NCBI GenBank assembly: GCA_914767715.1
Contig: OU612065.1
Span: 18,538,001-18,602,000 of the forward strand
Direction of reading: 5' to 3'
From: Membranipora membranacea
Lineage: Eukaryota; Bryozoa; Gymnolaemata; Cheilostomatida; Membraniporidae
Length of the DNA: 64,000 bases
Shown here: positions 12,301 through 24,000 of the stretch, one piece after another
How positions within the stretch are numbered: the first letter of the stretch is position 1
Layout: each line of letters starts with the position of its first letter
Program-made: the position numbers and the translations under genes
The notes under the pieces: generated by a model
What the model was told of the DNA's origin: nothing
Seen by the model: the letters and a program-made list of their open reading frames with translations, nothing else
The model's database searches: none

Positions 12301-15300
12301 ACATTGTCTTCCGCAATTCTCACTATTCCGCTTAAAAGTTCCTCAGTTCTGAAACAACACAAGTGAAATGTTTATTTAGTTACTGTCGGGCTATTGTTGA
12401 GTTACCATTGAGTTGCTGTTGAGTTACTGTTGAGTTACTGTGGAGCTATAGGAAGTTACTGTTGAGTTACTGTTGAGTTACTGTGGAGCTATAGGAAGTT
12501 ACTGTTGAGTTACTGTTGAGTTAACGTCTCTTAAGACTTTTCCACTGGCTTTCCTTTCCTAGCTCCATGAGGGTTCAGAGGTCCTACACTTTCCCATAAG
12601 GAATTTGGAATATTGCAATTAACATTCAAGAAATGAATTGAAGTAAGAAAATCAAGGAAGTAGAACATAAATCAAGATTGAAACGGAAAGTGGAGCTGTT
12701 GATAAGGGCAAGGCGTAGTCAAAGTGCTCAAACTTTACACAGGAATGCAACTACCTGGACAAACTTTGAGGACTTTAAACTAGGCAACCTCTCAAACTAA
12801 TCATAACCAAAACATTTTTGGTGGGGTTAGAGGTATGTGATAAATAAGGGAAAGTACCTGGAGCATGTTTGTTGATTGTCTGAATTGAGTTTGAGGTTAT
12901 CCGATGTAGATAAAGCTGGTTGACTGGCTGATTCGATGAGCCCGTGACTGGGTACACCGAAATGAGATGATGTGTCGATATCACTACTGGGAGAGTATCT
13001 AAAATAAAACAGAGTTGAACCATACATATTAAACTGATGCTGATATAAAACATAGTAAACTGAAAGTCTGACGCTGACAGAGAACAAAGAGCTACTGGGC
13101 GGAACGAATTCTCAGATTTGTGACCAGCGTGAGTCGCTTATTGAAACATACGTACAGACATATTCATGTATACATTCAGTGCTTCTTCGTCACTAGGTTT
13201 GAACAATTCACTGAAATCAATTTTAGCGACTTTTTCAAAGTTATCCGAGAAGTCTGAGGAAGGAAAAATTGAACAATTGTCAAGGACACAATATTGACAT
13301 GGGTGATAAGTGGCTGTCAGGATTTCATACCTAGTATTTTAGTGATCATTACACCTACACAGCGCTGTGTATAAATTTAAAAGGAGTGATGAAGAATCAC
13401 AGTATTGGATTCCAATAAATTTCATATCCTGTGCATTGTCGAGCAATTACTACACCCTGGAACTGGATGGCTTTCTTATTATAATGTCAAGGTGGCAGGT
13501 AAATAGTTGGTGGAGTAAATTACAGGCAGAAGAATTTACACCGCCTTCTCAGATGAACAACTAACTTGAAAATTACACATTATCAGCCTGCGAACACTTG
13601 AATTTTTATCATTGAAATTAGTCAGAATAATGGATTTGAATGATAACATACATCCGCCCTTGAATTCCGTGACACAAACTTTACAGTCCTCACAACATTT
13701 ACAATACCGAGCAGACAATACTTAGCATGTACTTAAATCTGATGACGCCTGAGCGAGTGAAAGCAATCATTGATGGGTATCGATGTCAGAGAAGATTAGA
13801 TACTCTATCCAAAGTTATGTTGTGAGGTATTATAGTGATAAGCTGAATGTTTGTTATCAGTGTTACCAAGGAGCTCAAAATACCATGCTGGGTATGGCAG
13901 ATGTCTTTTCTCAGAAAACTAAATCAGGAACTAACTTGTTGGAAACAATGATGGACAAAATATTGACAAAAGACGAATTTAAAAATAGATTGTTATCAAT
14001 TCAAGGCACTTTATTCTTAAAGTATTTTTATATCTAGGAGTGGGTGTTTTATTCAGAAAGGTCTTGCGGCATCGAAAGCTTATAGCTTTCCATAAGAGAC
14101 ACTGAGTAACTACCAGCATGTAGAAATGATCTTTTAGCGCATAATCTAAACCTGACATTATATCACCCAACGCTGACTTTACTTGACTGCTGTTGTCAGT
14201 AACAAGAGAGAGCACATTGTCTCAGAATCTAATTTTTTGGGTTTGTTGACTCAACAATTGTAGTCCGCAGTGCCGACGCCTTCATAAGAGAAGTGATTGA
14301 GTGTTGCCATCGATGGAGATAAGAAAGGAAGGTCATAAGTTGTAATATAGGTAATTTATCTGTCTGTGACCGTAACTTTAAAAAGTTATAAGCTAGGACG
14401 GCCGCTTCTTCCGGATATCTGTCTGTCATGAATTGTTGAGATAATGTCACGGTGCTGAAACTTTCGGAATAGCGCAGTCAGTTGTAAGAACAACATTGTA
14501 CTCGCTCGAGTTACTGACCCTACATTCAAACACTTGCGCCCTACTGACACAGTAGTGGTGATCACATTGGGTTTTTCTAGTCTGAGCCCCCTAGACATTA
14601 TTGCCCCCCCCCCGTCCGGGGGTTTTTCTCAAACAAACTGTTGACAACAAATGACACTCACTTGAAGTTGTTGGTAGAGAAGCTTTTCCTGCTGAGAGCG
14701 TGTGGATGGTGCTGACGCATCTCGGCGAAGGCAGATTTAAGCTGAGATTGATTCATCGAGAGAGATAACGAGTCACTAGGCGGATGTTTTCTTTCTGTCA
14801 AATAAAAAAATTGTAAATGTAAATATTATGAATAACATCCTCCCATGAGAACCAAACTATAAATAATGTGACTAAAAATATATAACTATAAATATTGACA
14901 TTGCAGTAAAAATATATGCATGTAGTGTAAGTCCTACCAGCACTTATGTTAGAATAGATCAACACAAAAACAGATGAGTCAGAGACAAGCACTCGTGGTG
15001 ATGACAGCAATGATGAGAAGCTGCCTCATCTTCTAGGCACCAGTCGTTATGTTTGAGAGGCAGTAGACCAAAGTGCAAGTTGGAGGGTATCCAATATAGG
15101 TCCAATCAGTGTGACAAGAAATGCACTTCAACAGTACATGACAGGTTCATCCACTGTTGGCTATGTACAGTAGATTGCTTCTTATTATTATAAAAAAAAA
15201 GTCTAGTATGAAGTTATGCATAGTGATGGTATAGATACCAGCAAATTACACCATATTTCACATCCAGAATAAAACCTTTGACCTATTACCAAGAGAAGAT

Positions 15301-18300
15301 CACCAGCTAAGTAACCTAAGTAATGCCCTGGCGTTGAGCTACTCACTCAGTCTGATTAAATCCTTCGCATCGCAGCTATCTTCAAGTGGCCCAGTGAATA
15401 GTCTCAGTCTAACCAGCTGTTATGAGTGAACAGCTATGGGAATTGTAAACTATGCAAATAAAGTCCAGTAAATACAGTCCAGCAAATGCAGAAATAGCAA
15501 CAAGATCAATTTCTCAGCCTGTATGAGTGGGTCGCCTGTATGACGCCCACAAAGCCAATCTGTGTCTACTATTACTTCCACGTCCTGTGATCCTAAACAA
15601 AAACCTGAAGCTGCCGACAGTCATTTATCACAATAATGTAAATAGTCTATCGATATACCTCCCACTTTCTATTGGCTCCTGAGCCTAGCCTAAGTTAGCA
15701 CACTTGAATCAGCGTTGCAATGCAAATAAGCGCTGATTGAATAATGGCCAATCAATTGATATAAACACCTATTATCAAACTGACCAAAATAAATACATTC
15801 AAAGAGACAGTAATGTAATTTCAATTTCGCTCAATAGTTCAAAATCAAGCGCCTTTCAAATTACCGGTCAAGCTGCTGTCGAGAATAATTCAAAAATCTA
15901 TGATGATAAAATGCATTTCATGAATTTGGCGTAGCACGTCATGGCCCAAGTGTCTCAATATTTCCATATTATTGCGTGATTAAATCTGAACAGTTTCTAG
16001 GAAAGTGATTGACTGCGCTGCGCTGCGTGGGGTTGATTTGACAGAATGACAGTGTCTAGATCTGACAGCAATCAATCAATCAATTAAAAGCATCAGACTC
16101 GCCAAAATCGACAAGATCGACACGGACATTAAGAGTTATCTCCCATCTTCCAGTTCAACCATTGCAACACGCTGACCAACATAAACACAGACAATACAAG
16201 GAAGCTATCACTGTCTATACTTGTAAGAGCGCTTTGAGAATAAGTAACATTAATCCTAATTATGTCTGATGCAGCAATAATTAGCCCTTTGCTCTCAAAT
16301 GAACCTAGTGTTCCTGTTGTTTTAGCTGCAAATTATTGTTATTAGCTTAGGGCAATATAATAATCGAAAGCTAAAATCTTTCTCTGAAGTAAAGATACTA
16401 AAAGACTTGTCATTGTCAGAAATGAACATTACTGCGGATAAACGTGAGAGCAGCAGCTGCTAATTAGGGTTAACGAACCTTCTATTGTTACATGCTCAAA
16501 AATAAATTAATACATTTGTTTTACCAACAACTTCAGAAATAAATAATGTCATTTTAGACACTGGAAAAAAACACTTGAAACAAACTAAATAAACTGGTGC
16601 AGAGATAAACCTAAGCATACATGAAAGGCCAATGGTATAAAATACTAGATATAGTACCTTCAGCTTGAACCTACTTGAGCCATGGTTAGAAGTGACTGTA
16701 TAGTACTGCTACAGTGCTCAAGCGTTGCCTGGGTTGCTGTTATTGGCATTTCATTTTCCACCACGCTCTCACCAACATCTATGGGAATGTGGCTGATAAT
16801 ATAATACTACTACCATCATTGAAATCTTGAGCACTTTATCTACGAGTTTTGTTTTATTGACTAGAACTTACTGATTGTTGACTTCTGTCGCATCTGCATG
16901 GTTCCAGAAACGTCATAGTTTGAGGTCAGCACAGACAGAGGACGGGATATCCCAGAATTCACTGTACTCAACGAATGACTAGACGTTGATGAACCTGAAA
17001 AACGAGAGATATATTCAAAGCTGCTGTAAAAATTCAATTCAGACTGCATGTTTACGACTCTAGGAAAACGTGCTCAGTGCTACACCGCATCACAATACGG
17101 ATTCATCAAGATTCTCACGATCAATTAATGTCGACCAAAACAATAATTATATGAGCAAAACAGCTTGAATTTCCATGAGAAAATTTGTACCATCTTTTTA
17201 CGTTCAGTTATTCGAAAGGAGTAGCATTTTGAAACCTTACACAGCCTGAAATTGAACACCCATTGACTGAATAGCAGTAATTAAGCAACATAGTGCTCAA
17301 TACGGCTTCAATGAATTTAGCTTATTTGATGTCCCACTAGACTATAATTTATTAATCATGGTAGTGTGCTAGATCATTGGCTATTTGTTGTTGGAATACC
17401 AAATTCCAGGCATCCTGGCCTGCTGCTGTGCCATCTGGTATGTAATTAATTAATGCGGACAGGGCGGAGCAAAGCATGAATTTTATTCAACCTGCAATAT
17501 AGCTCCCAACTCCACATGGGGTTTTAATCAAATCATTGGGGATATTAATTTACAAGGTCACTGGTTTCTCAAACAGATCTACAAGTTTTGTATTGGGTTG
17601 AATTGTTTCAGTATAGTGCAAGCACCCTCTCTGGTAACAGCTGTTGCTGAGAAGGGAAAAGTCAAGCAAGACTTGTCCCCTCTTGTACAAACAATACACA
17701 ACTCCCTTGTATTATAATGCCTGGAATCATTAGGATGAGAGAGCATCACTGCTTACTCCCTTTGTGAGCACTACTGAGTGCTCAATCTTAGCAACTTGCG
17801 ACTGGTTTTTTAGTATGTCTAGAAGGAAATCATATGGGGGAAACGATTGCATGCAATGGTATTTACTAGAAGGTTAAATTTGGTAAACCATCGACCATAT
17901 GTCTATATGAGACATTGTGATATGGCTTGTGCACTCATTGCCTACCTGAACAGGTACTGCTGGTCCTACTAGTTCTCCTAGAGATAATATCTCTTAGTCC
18001 TCCTTCTATGTCCCACATCTGACTGTTAGCAGGTAGAGAGATTGATCCATTAAATGACTTGTTCTGTTTACCTGTTGATATCTGATGCGACTGCAAAGCT
18101 GGTCTTTGAGGGGCAGTGCTTCTACAAAATGTTATTATAATGTGTAATAACACATTGCTTGCCTCATTACACAGCATTCAAGCTAGTCTGAGCCCACCAG
18201 ACTTTTGCCCCTCGCACGACGGCCCCCCGGCGAGGGGGTATGAGACTCTGTCGCTGCTGGTTCTTTTTTATGGCGGTAAGTATGATCAGGTTATCAAGGA

Positions 18301-21056
18301 AAGTGCAATGTAACATCAGATTATCTTGTGGGCATCTATAATAAATCAGAAAATTGATCATTGGCAGCGTAATCTTGTAGACTAAAGATGTAGAATTTAT
18401 TAATGCTCAAATGGACATATTCCCCAATTCTTTGGGTCAGAGGACTTACTCATTGTGTCGTTCTTGAGGCACTTTAGGGACGCTAGTTTTGTTGTAAATA
18501 TCTTCATAGTCTATTGCTGGGGTTGTAGAGACGTAATCGTCAAAGCTATAAAATTCTGCTTCCGTTATCCGAGAGTTGTTTTTCCGAACATCAGCAACCC
18601 TGTCACTATAAAATGACAAATGATAGATTTGATAAAAGGCAAAGATAAATGTGTTTGGTTTTCTGTGCCTTTCATGTGCTAATTGGCTACTAAATTACAG
18701 CTAAAAGAGTTTGGGACAGAATATCCCAAACTGACTACAGGATTGATCAAACTTTTAATTGTGTGGTATGAGTTGTCTTTTCAGTTTTACTGGGTATGCA
18801 ACTCCATTTTAGGTTACAGCCTCCCCCCACTAAAATATTATTTCTGTACCATGGGTCAAACAATATTTCAATTTGGTTTATTAAGGTCACAGTGACACAA
18901 AGAATTATTAAATTAAATTTTAATTGGAATGGCAAGGATATCCGCCAGATGAGATTGTAATTAAATTCTCAAGAGTACAATCAGGTACCATGCATCTCAT
19001 TTCAGGTTAACTAGACACGACAAATCCTAAGCAAGCGCCCAAGAAAGACAAATTGCTTCTTAATTTATTCTTAGCCATGTCTCAGTGATATACTACTTGA
19101 GGGTGATGACAAGTTCTTTGGTCAAATATAAAAAAGTTTTACGAGCATAACAGAAAAACAAAGAAGGGTGCGCTGGAATTCATGGCAATAATAAGAGATT
19201 AATCTTCGTCAATGTTGAGTAGCCTCTAGCATACACTATGGCACACAATAGAGAAAGGAATTTCGGAACTGCTGTACACTGACTTACACATGCCAGTGCA
19301 GCTTATCCATTATCATGTACCTCCACAGTGACTGTGACTGCCTGACATATGTCGGATGTATATTCATGATTTGCCCAATAATTAATGTTTACAAAATGTA
19401 TTTTAGGCACCTAACAAACATATTTAGTCAGATTAATCCGGATTGAGCAATCTTTTGTAGCAGTTCCTATGCCTGTACCTAATGCTGACTAACTTAGATC
19501 CCCTCCCATATATACATGGGGTATGGGCAAATAGAGAGCTATTGAGTTTTGTTCAATGCAAAATGCTGTCCACGTGCAATTGGAAAATAGAAGATGGAAA
19601 GTTCCAGGTAGACTCGTTCATTACGCTCTCAAGTAGTAAAAATAGAGTTTGTACTAGATAAATGATGGTTGGAGCTTTTGGGCCTGATCATTGAGAGCTT
19701 TCTACGGAATAATACAGGTTGTCGTAGCTAGTCTAATACAGGGTTTCTGACGCGGTACCGATTGTTCGGCCTACAGCCCTTTGTTACGGCCTCTAGTCAG
19801 GATATAAGAATTCAGTTAAAAAGCTTATAACCAGCCAGACTCATCATTCAAGATATGCAGATGTTGCAAAACTAATTATAATATTATATGTGCATTGAGC
19901 ACCAACTCATCGGCCTGATTTTCGAACCCCGTTTTTAGGGTCACGCCATTCTTCTGATGAAAAATGTTTTTTGTGTAAGATAATCTCGGTCAATACTGTG
20001 GCAGAGAGTTTCCTGCTTAGTTTTGTGTTTAGAAATAAAACTTGACATTTTAGAGATGCTTTCCAAAAAAATTGAAGATTGATTGTGTTGCAGGGATTGG
20101 ATTTCATTAGGAGATTTAAGGATTATGGGATTACTTCAGCATAATTAAGTCTGCAAGTTGGATCAAATTTGTCTTGTTTTTGTTGGTGAACCCTTACATT
20201 TCACACTATATCCTGTGACATTGATTGGATCATTTTGTAATTGCCTCGAACTTTAATGATAGATGGATTGGCTGAGGTGTGAGACTTGAGTATAGCATCT
20301 CCATATAAATAACACTGCTCCACCAAGCCTTTCAGGCTGGCAGGACTGTTTGCTGACAACTTTCCACATAATCTCCATGAGGGTATGAAAAGCAGGAGCA
20401 ATATAATTCCTGGCATCTTGACAGAAAAATTTGTTGTCCAAAAATTTGTAATATATACTTTTTATTGGCAACCAAAGTCATCTCATTGTAATAATATATG
20501 CGGCAACTAAGATCCTGATTCCTAGTTTGAACGATAATATGTATCGTTGAGGCACACTGATTATGCCTAGGTAGGGTCTCTTTCATGGATTTCACACATT
20601 GTGCTTCATGATTGTGCATACATTCAACTTAAAAACACGTCCTCTCTCACCTCTCTGGCAGGTAGATTTTCCCATGGGCTTATACTGGTTTTTGCCCAAG
20701 CCAAGTCAGTAAAAAGGCTATCTATTCATAACCACCTTACCCTCATTAAAACCCCAAATGAGCTCTCTGATATTAAGTTTTCAACACATAACCAGCAACT
20801 CATTCAACATCACACAAGCATTTAAATACTGCACTGCATTATGGGAAGACTTCCAAAATTTCAAAATGGTTCTAACTCACCCGTCAAACTGCTGTGTTGT
20901 TTCAACCTCATCCTCTTCTTCAGGGTTTGATAAATCCAAATATTCGAGCTGATAATATCCATTAGAGCTGTTGTTGTGTATATCGTTTTGAGAAGCTGTA
21001 TTTCTATGATAGTTTACTGATGAAGTGGCTACACTGATGCCATAGTGTTGGGACAT
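234..21056 (-). CDS. ANKFN1: ANKFN1 / wide awake homologue, 5' part, 13 exons
   Basis: Minus-strand exons, 5' to 3': 20881-21056, 18450-18605, 17946-18121, 16872-16994, 14662-14794, 12858-12998, 12107-12348, 11668-11775, 10813-10891, 9734-9837, 7719-7831, 1669-1747, 234-347. Every junction has AG/GT borders and the phase carries through all 13 exons (1744 nt, about 581 residues). The start ATG at 21054-21056 has an in-frame TAA at 21060-21062, so no longer start is possible in this exon. Domain order is a Ser/Asn-rich N-terminus, an ankyrin region, a basic conserved linker and a fibronectin III domain. That is the ANKFN1 order (Drosophila wide awake, linked to sleep onset and neuronal excitability; mouse mutants have neurological phenotypes). 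The rest of FN3 and the C-terminus lie left of the window. Family assignment is firm; the precise function here is inferred by homology. Confidence 0.88.
348..7718. other. ANKFN1 introns 348-1668 and 1748-7718, no further gene seen
   Basis: AT-rich intronic sequence interrupted only by the exon at 1669-1747. Open frames here (for example at 2382-2615, 3122-3466 minus and 3191-3469 plus) lack recognisable domains or paired splice sites. No RNA gene was recognised. Confidence 0.5.
1669..1747 (-). CDS. ANKFN1: ANKFN1 conserved basic linker exon
   Basis: This exon of 79 nt encodes NQWEFKHRLFRRMKTGYEQA, a Trp- and Arg/Lys-rich helix-like segment that sits directly before FN3. A segment of this type precedes FN3 in the ANKFN1/wide awake family. 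The borders are TTTTGTAG and GTAGGT, phase 0 in and phase 1 out, which matches the start of the FN3 exon at 347. Confidence 0.85.
7719..7831 (-). CDS. ANKFN1: ANKFN1 post-ankyrin linker exon
   Basis: This exon of 113 nt has a TTTGCAG acceptor and GTGAGA donor, entering in phase 1 and leaving in phase 0. It encodes a polar segment containing CTVLQNMISGAESQVVKLK and a Ser/Thr/Lys-rich tail. It links the ankyrin exons to the basic exon at 1669-1747, which begins in phase 0 as required. The intron after it, at 5971 nt, is the longest in the gene. Confidence 0.8.
7998..8010 (+). repeat. Poly-G tract, 13 bases
   Basis: Thirteen consecutive G in an ANKFN1 intron. Such tracts are slippage-prone and the exact length may be a sequencing artefact. 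Confidence 0.85.
8682..8707. repeat. AT-only simple sequence
   Basis: A run of alternating A and T with short interruptions (tatatatataaatatatat), intronic. Confidence 0.7.
8846..8859 (+). repeat. Poly-C tract, 14 bases
   Basis: Fourteen consecutive C in the same intron as the poly-G tract about 840 bases upstream; on opposite strands the two are equivalent and could pair in the transcript. Confidence 0.85.
9734..10891 (-). CDS. ANKFN1: ANKFN1 ankyrin-repeat exons
   Basis: Two exons, 10813-10891 and 9734-9837, encode the ankyrin region (about residues 419-479). The first reads AFLDAVEHFDIDKASCLM, a helix-type lead-in. The second contains SLNAEGLTALDIAVLTNH followed by KTLRRYGAH, which matches the ankyrin pattern of Asn-x-x-Gly-x-Thr-x-Leu-Asp-x-Ala and a terminal Tyr-Gly-Ala. 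Wide awake proteins use the same Ser-Leu-Asn start and the Leu-Asp variant in place of the usual Leu-His. Only about two repeats are readable, as in annotated vertebrate ANKFN1. Confidence 0.88.
10349..10450. repeat. Two short tandem duplications
   Basis: The 16-mer ggtctatttttaaagc occurs at 10349-10364 and again at 10379-10394 (30-base spacing). Then gctagacatacgct occurs at 10418-10431 and 10437-10450 (19-base spacing). Both lie in the intron upstream of the second ankyrin exon. Confidence 0.75.
11668..21056 (-). CDS. ANKFN1: ANKFN1 N-terminal low-complexity exons
   Basis: Eight exons (20881-21056 to 11668-11775) encode about 418 residues rich in Ser, Thr, Asn and Gln, with short acidic and basic patches and no recognisable fold; this looks intrinsically disordered. 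The opening runs MSQHYGISVATSSVNYHRN and is followed by an acidic patch, PEEEDEVE. Later exons carry many Ser/Thr near basic residues (for example SRRTSRTSSTCSG), typical phosphorylation substrates. Exon 12107-12348 could alternatively use a GTAAAC donor 37 bases earlier, in the same phase; I preferred the GTAAGC donor. Exon 14662-14794 is readable only in the phase handed on by 16872-16994, which supports the chain. Confidence 0.8.
12379..12526. repeat. Minisatellite, 12-bp motif in 43-bp higher unit
   Basis: The motif gttactgttgag is repeated with variants, and a larger 43-base unit containing tggagctataggaa recurs (tggagctata at 12441 and again at 12484). The array ends the intron on the upstream side of ANKFN1 exon 12107-12348, about 30 bases from its acceptor. 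Confidence 0.9.
12721..12776. repeat. Small imperfect inverted repeat (hairpin)
   Basis: Arm aaagtgctcaaacttta (12721-12737) pairs with caaactttgaggacttt (12760-12776) at 14 of 17 positions across a 22-base loop. The arm shares agtgctcaaact with the longer hairpin at 44762-44857. Confidence 0.7.
13156..13253 (-). other. Orphan exon-like segment inside ANKFN1 intron
   Basis: A strong acceptor (TTTTTCCTTCCTCAG) precedes a 98-nt open segment encoding DFSDNFEKVAKIDFSELF and then KPSDEEALNVYMNMS, ending at a GTACGT donor; a GTATGT donor lies four bases further. Its composition is protein-like and acidic. It needs phase 1 on entry, but the exon before it in the model (14662-14794) hands on phase 2, so it does not fit the main transcript. 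It could be joined from 16872-16994 (phase 1) in a transcript that skips 14662-14794, or be a terminal alternative exon. Confidence 0.4.
14578..14632. repeat. GC-rich dispersed repeat fragment, copy 1
   Basis: It starts ctagtctgagcccc, then a tagac and ttgcccc segment, a ten-C run at 14604-14613 and a ccggggg block. A related copy lies at 18182-18245. It sits about 30 bases downstream of the donor of ANKFN1 exon 14662-14794. Confidence 0.6.
18182..18245. repeat. GC-rich dispersed repeat fragment, copy 2
   Basis: It opens ctagtctgagcccaccagac followed by tttgcccc, a cggccccccgg core and gaggggg, aligning with the copy at 14578-14632. It lies about 60 bases upstream of the acceptor of ANKFN1 exon 17946-18121. 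It is probably the end of a degenerate mobile element. Confidence 0.6.
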
Positions 21057-24000
21057 AGTTTAGACTCTTACTGCCTACGGTGTCTCAGGCACTGCTTCTG
21101 GGTGCTAGATATGATAATATTATATCCATTCAGATATCCAGAGAGAAGATCATCTGTATATATCCTTATTCATCTGTGGAGAGAAATATTTCAGTAAAAT
21201 ACAAGCAAATAGACTGGGGGCAAAGCCAAGAAGTAGGACAGTGACTTTGTGTTGGCCTATAATAGTCCCTTTATGTAGATACTGATGGGAGGTTTGCTAA
21301 TCCGTATTGAGTGCTTAATAACCCATCAATGGAATCAGTTTATTGGCCTGAGGTTTTATTCTCACCATTCTAAAAAAATAATGTTCTTTTAGGTTTCAAG
21401 GTGACTTACATTGTTACGTCAACACCTACTACCTCTAATGAGTGCCAGTAAGCTATTTAAACCTTGAATAAGAACTCGGTTGTGACTGACGTGGTGAGAG
21501 TCATAAAACCTTCACTCACATGTCAAAAGCTCACTAATATGTGGTGTAGCTAGCCCAAACTGAGCTAATTAATGACATTTATGTAAAACAATACTCAATA
21601 AAACAGACGTCAAGAAATCCCATCAAAAACACCATGCTTAACCAACAACTAACTAACCAGGAACTCCAACAACACCTCACCAGGATCAGAGTGCTTGAAT
21701 GATGGTGAAACCCCGTCAGCGATTATACAAACAATGTCCCAGCTGTCCAAGTACTAAAACTACACTATCTGCTAGACAGACAGCTTTCTTCCAGTGCTCT
21801 AACAGTTTATAATCCAATTAAGCACTCAACTGTACCAAATAAATTAGTAATTATCATTTTTGTCTAGAAACCATGGAAACATCCAGCATCTTAGAGGTGG
21901 TACCTATAAGAGAATAATCACTCGCTTCGCAATCAAACTGCCATCACGATAGGATGCTTCTGTTCTCAAAACGGAACATGCATGAAGCAAACGGGCAAAG
22001 GGTGGGGGTATGAAGCCTCAAATCATTAAAATCAAAGAGTACACTTTGATCTAACCTGCAAACATTCTTTCCCACGTTTCATCAATGGACTCGATCTGGA
22101 AAGCACTAGAGATTCTCTCGTTCACACAGTTAGGATAGAAACCTCCCACAAATCACCCAATTGAGTATTACACTGAAACAACATTCCATGAATATCAAAT
22201 TTATAGTTTTTTGTTTCTCTTTACTGTATTGAAGCAGATATTATGTGCAGCACATGATATAATCCGTCAGAGCAGTTACTATGATGAAGAAATCACAGAT
22301 AATCCGACTGAAAGCAACGAGATATCGTGATGCTGCCTTCATGATCTGAAGAGTCATCCCTAACGACGTTATCCAAGTCTGTAGTGTAATAATACTCAGT
22401 CGGTGATGTTATCAGAGGCTTGGGGGTTGCTATATTCCTGGCTTTCTCTGATTGTATATACCGGATATTGTTTCGCAGTGTACACACACAATGATCCCAG
22501 ATTAGAGACTAGCCATTTTAATCACAGGACTGATTATGTAACATACTTGTAACCAAATGATACTATAATTCTAGTTTGGGCCCAGTGGTAGGTAACAAGC
22601 TGATATTATAATTGATGGTATCGGTAGTTCTAGGGTTCAAGACATGACATAATACAACAATACATATAATAATATGATCGCAAAGTGGTCATTAATGATA
22701 AAGATCAATATTCTTTGCAAACGCCTCTGCATATTGCTCAGAAACGAACAGAGAGAAACCAGAAAAAGTTCTGTAAGAAATTAATCAGTGGCCATAGAGA
22801 GCTTTCACTTGGTCACGACTTTGGTCAACTTTACGCAACAAAAATAGAGGCCAGCCTACTTTCTAACACCGCATGATATACCATAATCTGTCATTGACCA
22901 CCTTCCTCTAACGAGCAGCAAAAATTTATTTCATTATTATGCTAATTCTACCAAATACAACTAGAGGATTATTTTTACCTATGTCCAAATTCCTGAATAA
23001 TAAAATACTATAAATTAAACTATTCTAATGTGAATCAAGCTAAATAAATGTTACCCAGTAAAATGATACAAACAGGCTACTCAGGCTGCAGATAATCACC
23101 TCCACCGTTGTAATCCAAGCAAAATAGGCCCAGCAAGTACTGCAGCTAATCTTTGCTGTCGGTCGTGGACTCAAAACCAATAACATCAACCATTTATAAT
23201 GAACATCACAAATGCACGGGTTTTTGAGTGCTACTTTCTTGGCATTGTATTGCACTAAATATTTCCCCCTACTGAGTTGAAGATGACCCAAGAGGTATCA
23301 ATAAAATAAATGTCATCCTTGATATTAGGCAACCTCAACCACAAAGTCTTCAGACAGCATCATCTGTCTGTCAGAGTGCAAATTGATCTTTCACAACGAT
23401 ATCACAGACCAAGGATGTATCTTTTCTTTTTGACAATGCATAATTCCAGAGTTCTAATCTTGGTCAAATCAGTAAAGACAACAAGATATCAAGCCCAGCT
23501 GCATCAGTGCACGGAGAATTCTCCCTGATCAATGGCCAAGACTTTTGACTGCATGCATAATTTTCTGCAAAGCCGTATGGACTTCTGGTTCAAATAAAAA
23601 CTGAGGAAAAGAAATACAGTGATCAACATTATACACAATGGATGTTAACAAATGAAATGACCGTCTCTCCAGCGGAGTACAGAAAGGTCTTGATCTGTAT
23701 GCATTGGCCATACAATAATTAAAACTTATTAGGAATCATTCAGTATTACCAAAAACAAAGATAGCTTAACTCACTCAGCTAAACTGGATCTGTGACGCTA
23801 CCTAGAGTTCAGAAGGTCATAATCCAAAGACAATGCAATTTGTGTTCACGACAGCAAGGTTCCAAATCCTGCTTGCGCAAGATGACTGACTAACGATGTT
23901 ACCAAAAGTAGATACTTTTTTGCACTGTCACCCCTAGTAATTGGATATCAAGTATTGAGCTAAGAATGAAATATAGCTTAATCCCTTGATCCCTATTGTG

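Larger units (their letters stand above)
7832..20880. other. ANKFN1 introns between 20881 and 7831
   Basis: Eleven introns separate the exons listed for the gene, from about 328 nt (18122-18449) to about 2.3 kb (18606-20880). They hold the orphan exon at 13156-13253, the tandem repeat at 12379-12526, homopolymers near 8 and 8.85 kb, a duplicated GC-rich fragment at 14.6 and 18.2 kb, and a small hairpin at 12.7 kb. Otherwise I see nothing specific. Confidence 0.5.

Noticed and set aside
12827-13053. Alternative reading of exon 12858-12998 as LPVVISTHHLISVYPVTG
   Set aside because: This frame is open, but neither the preceding exon (phase 2 out) nor the next exon (phase 2 in) fits it.
13783-14037. 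84-codon plus-strand frame in an ANKFN1 intron
   Set aside because: Protein-like at first sight but no known motif, opposite strand to the gene, no splice signals found.
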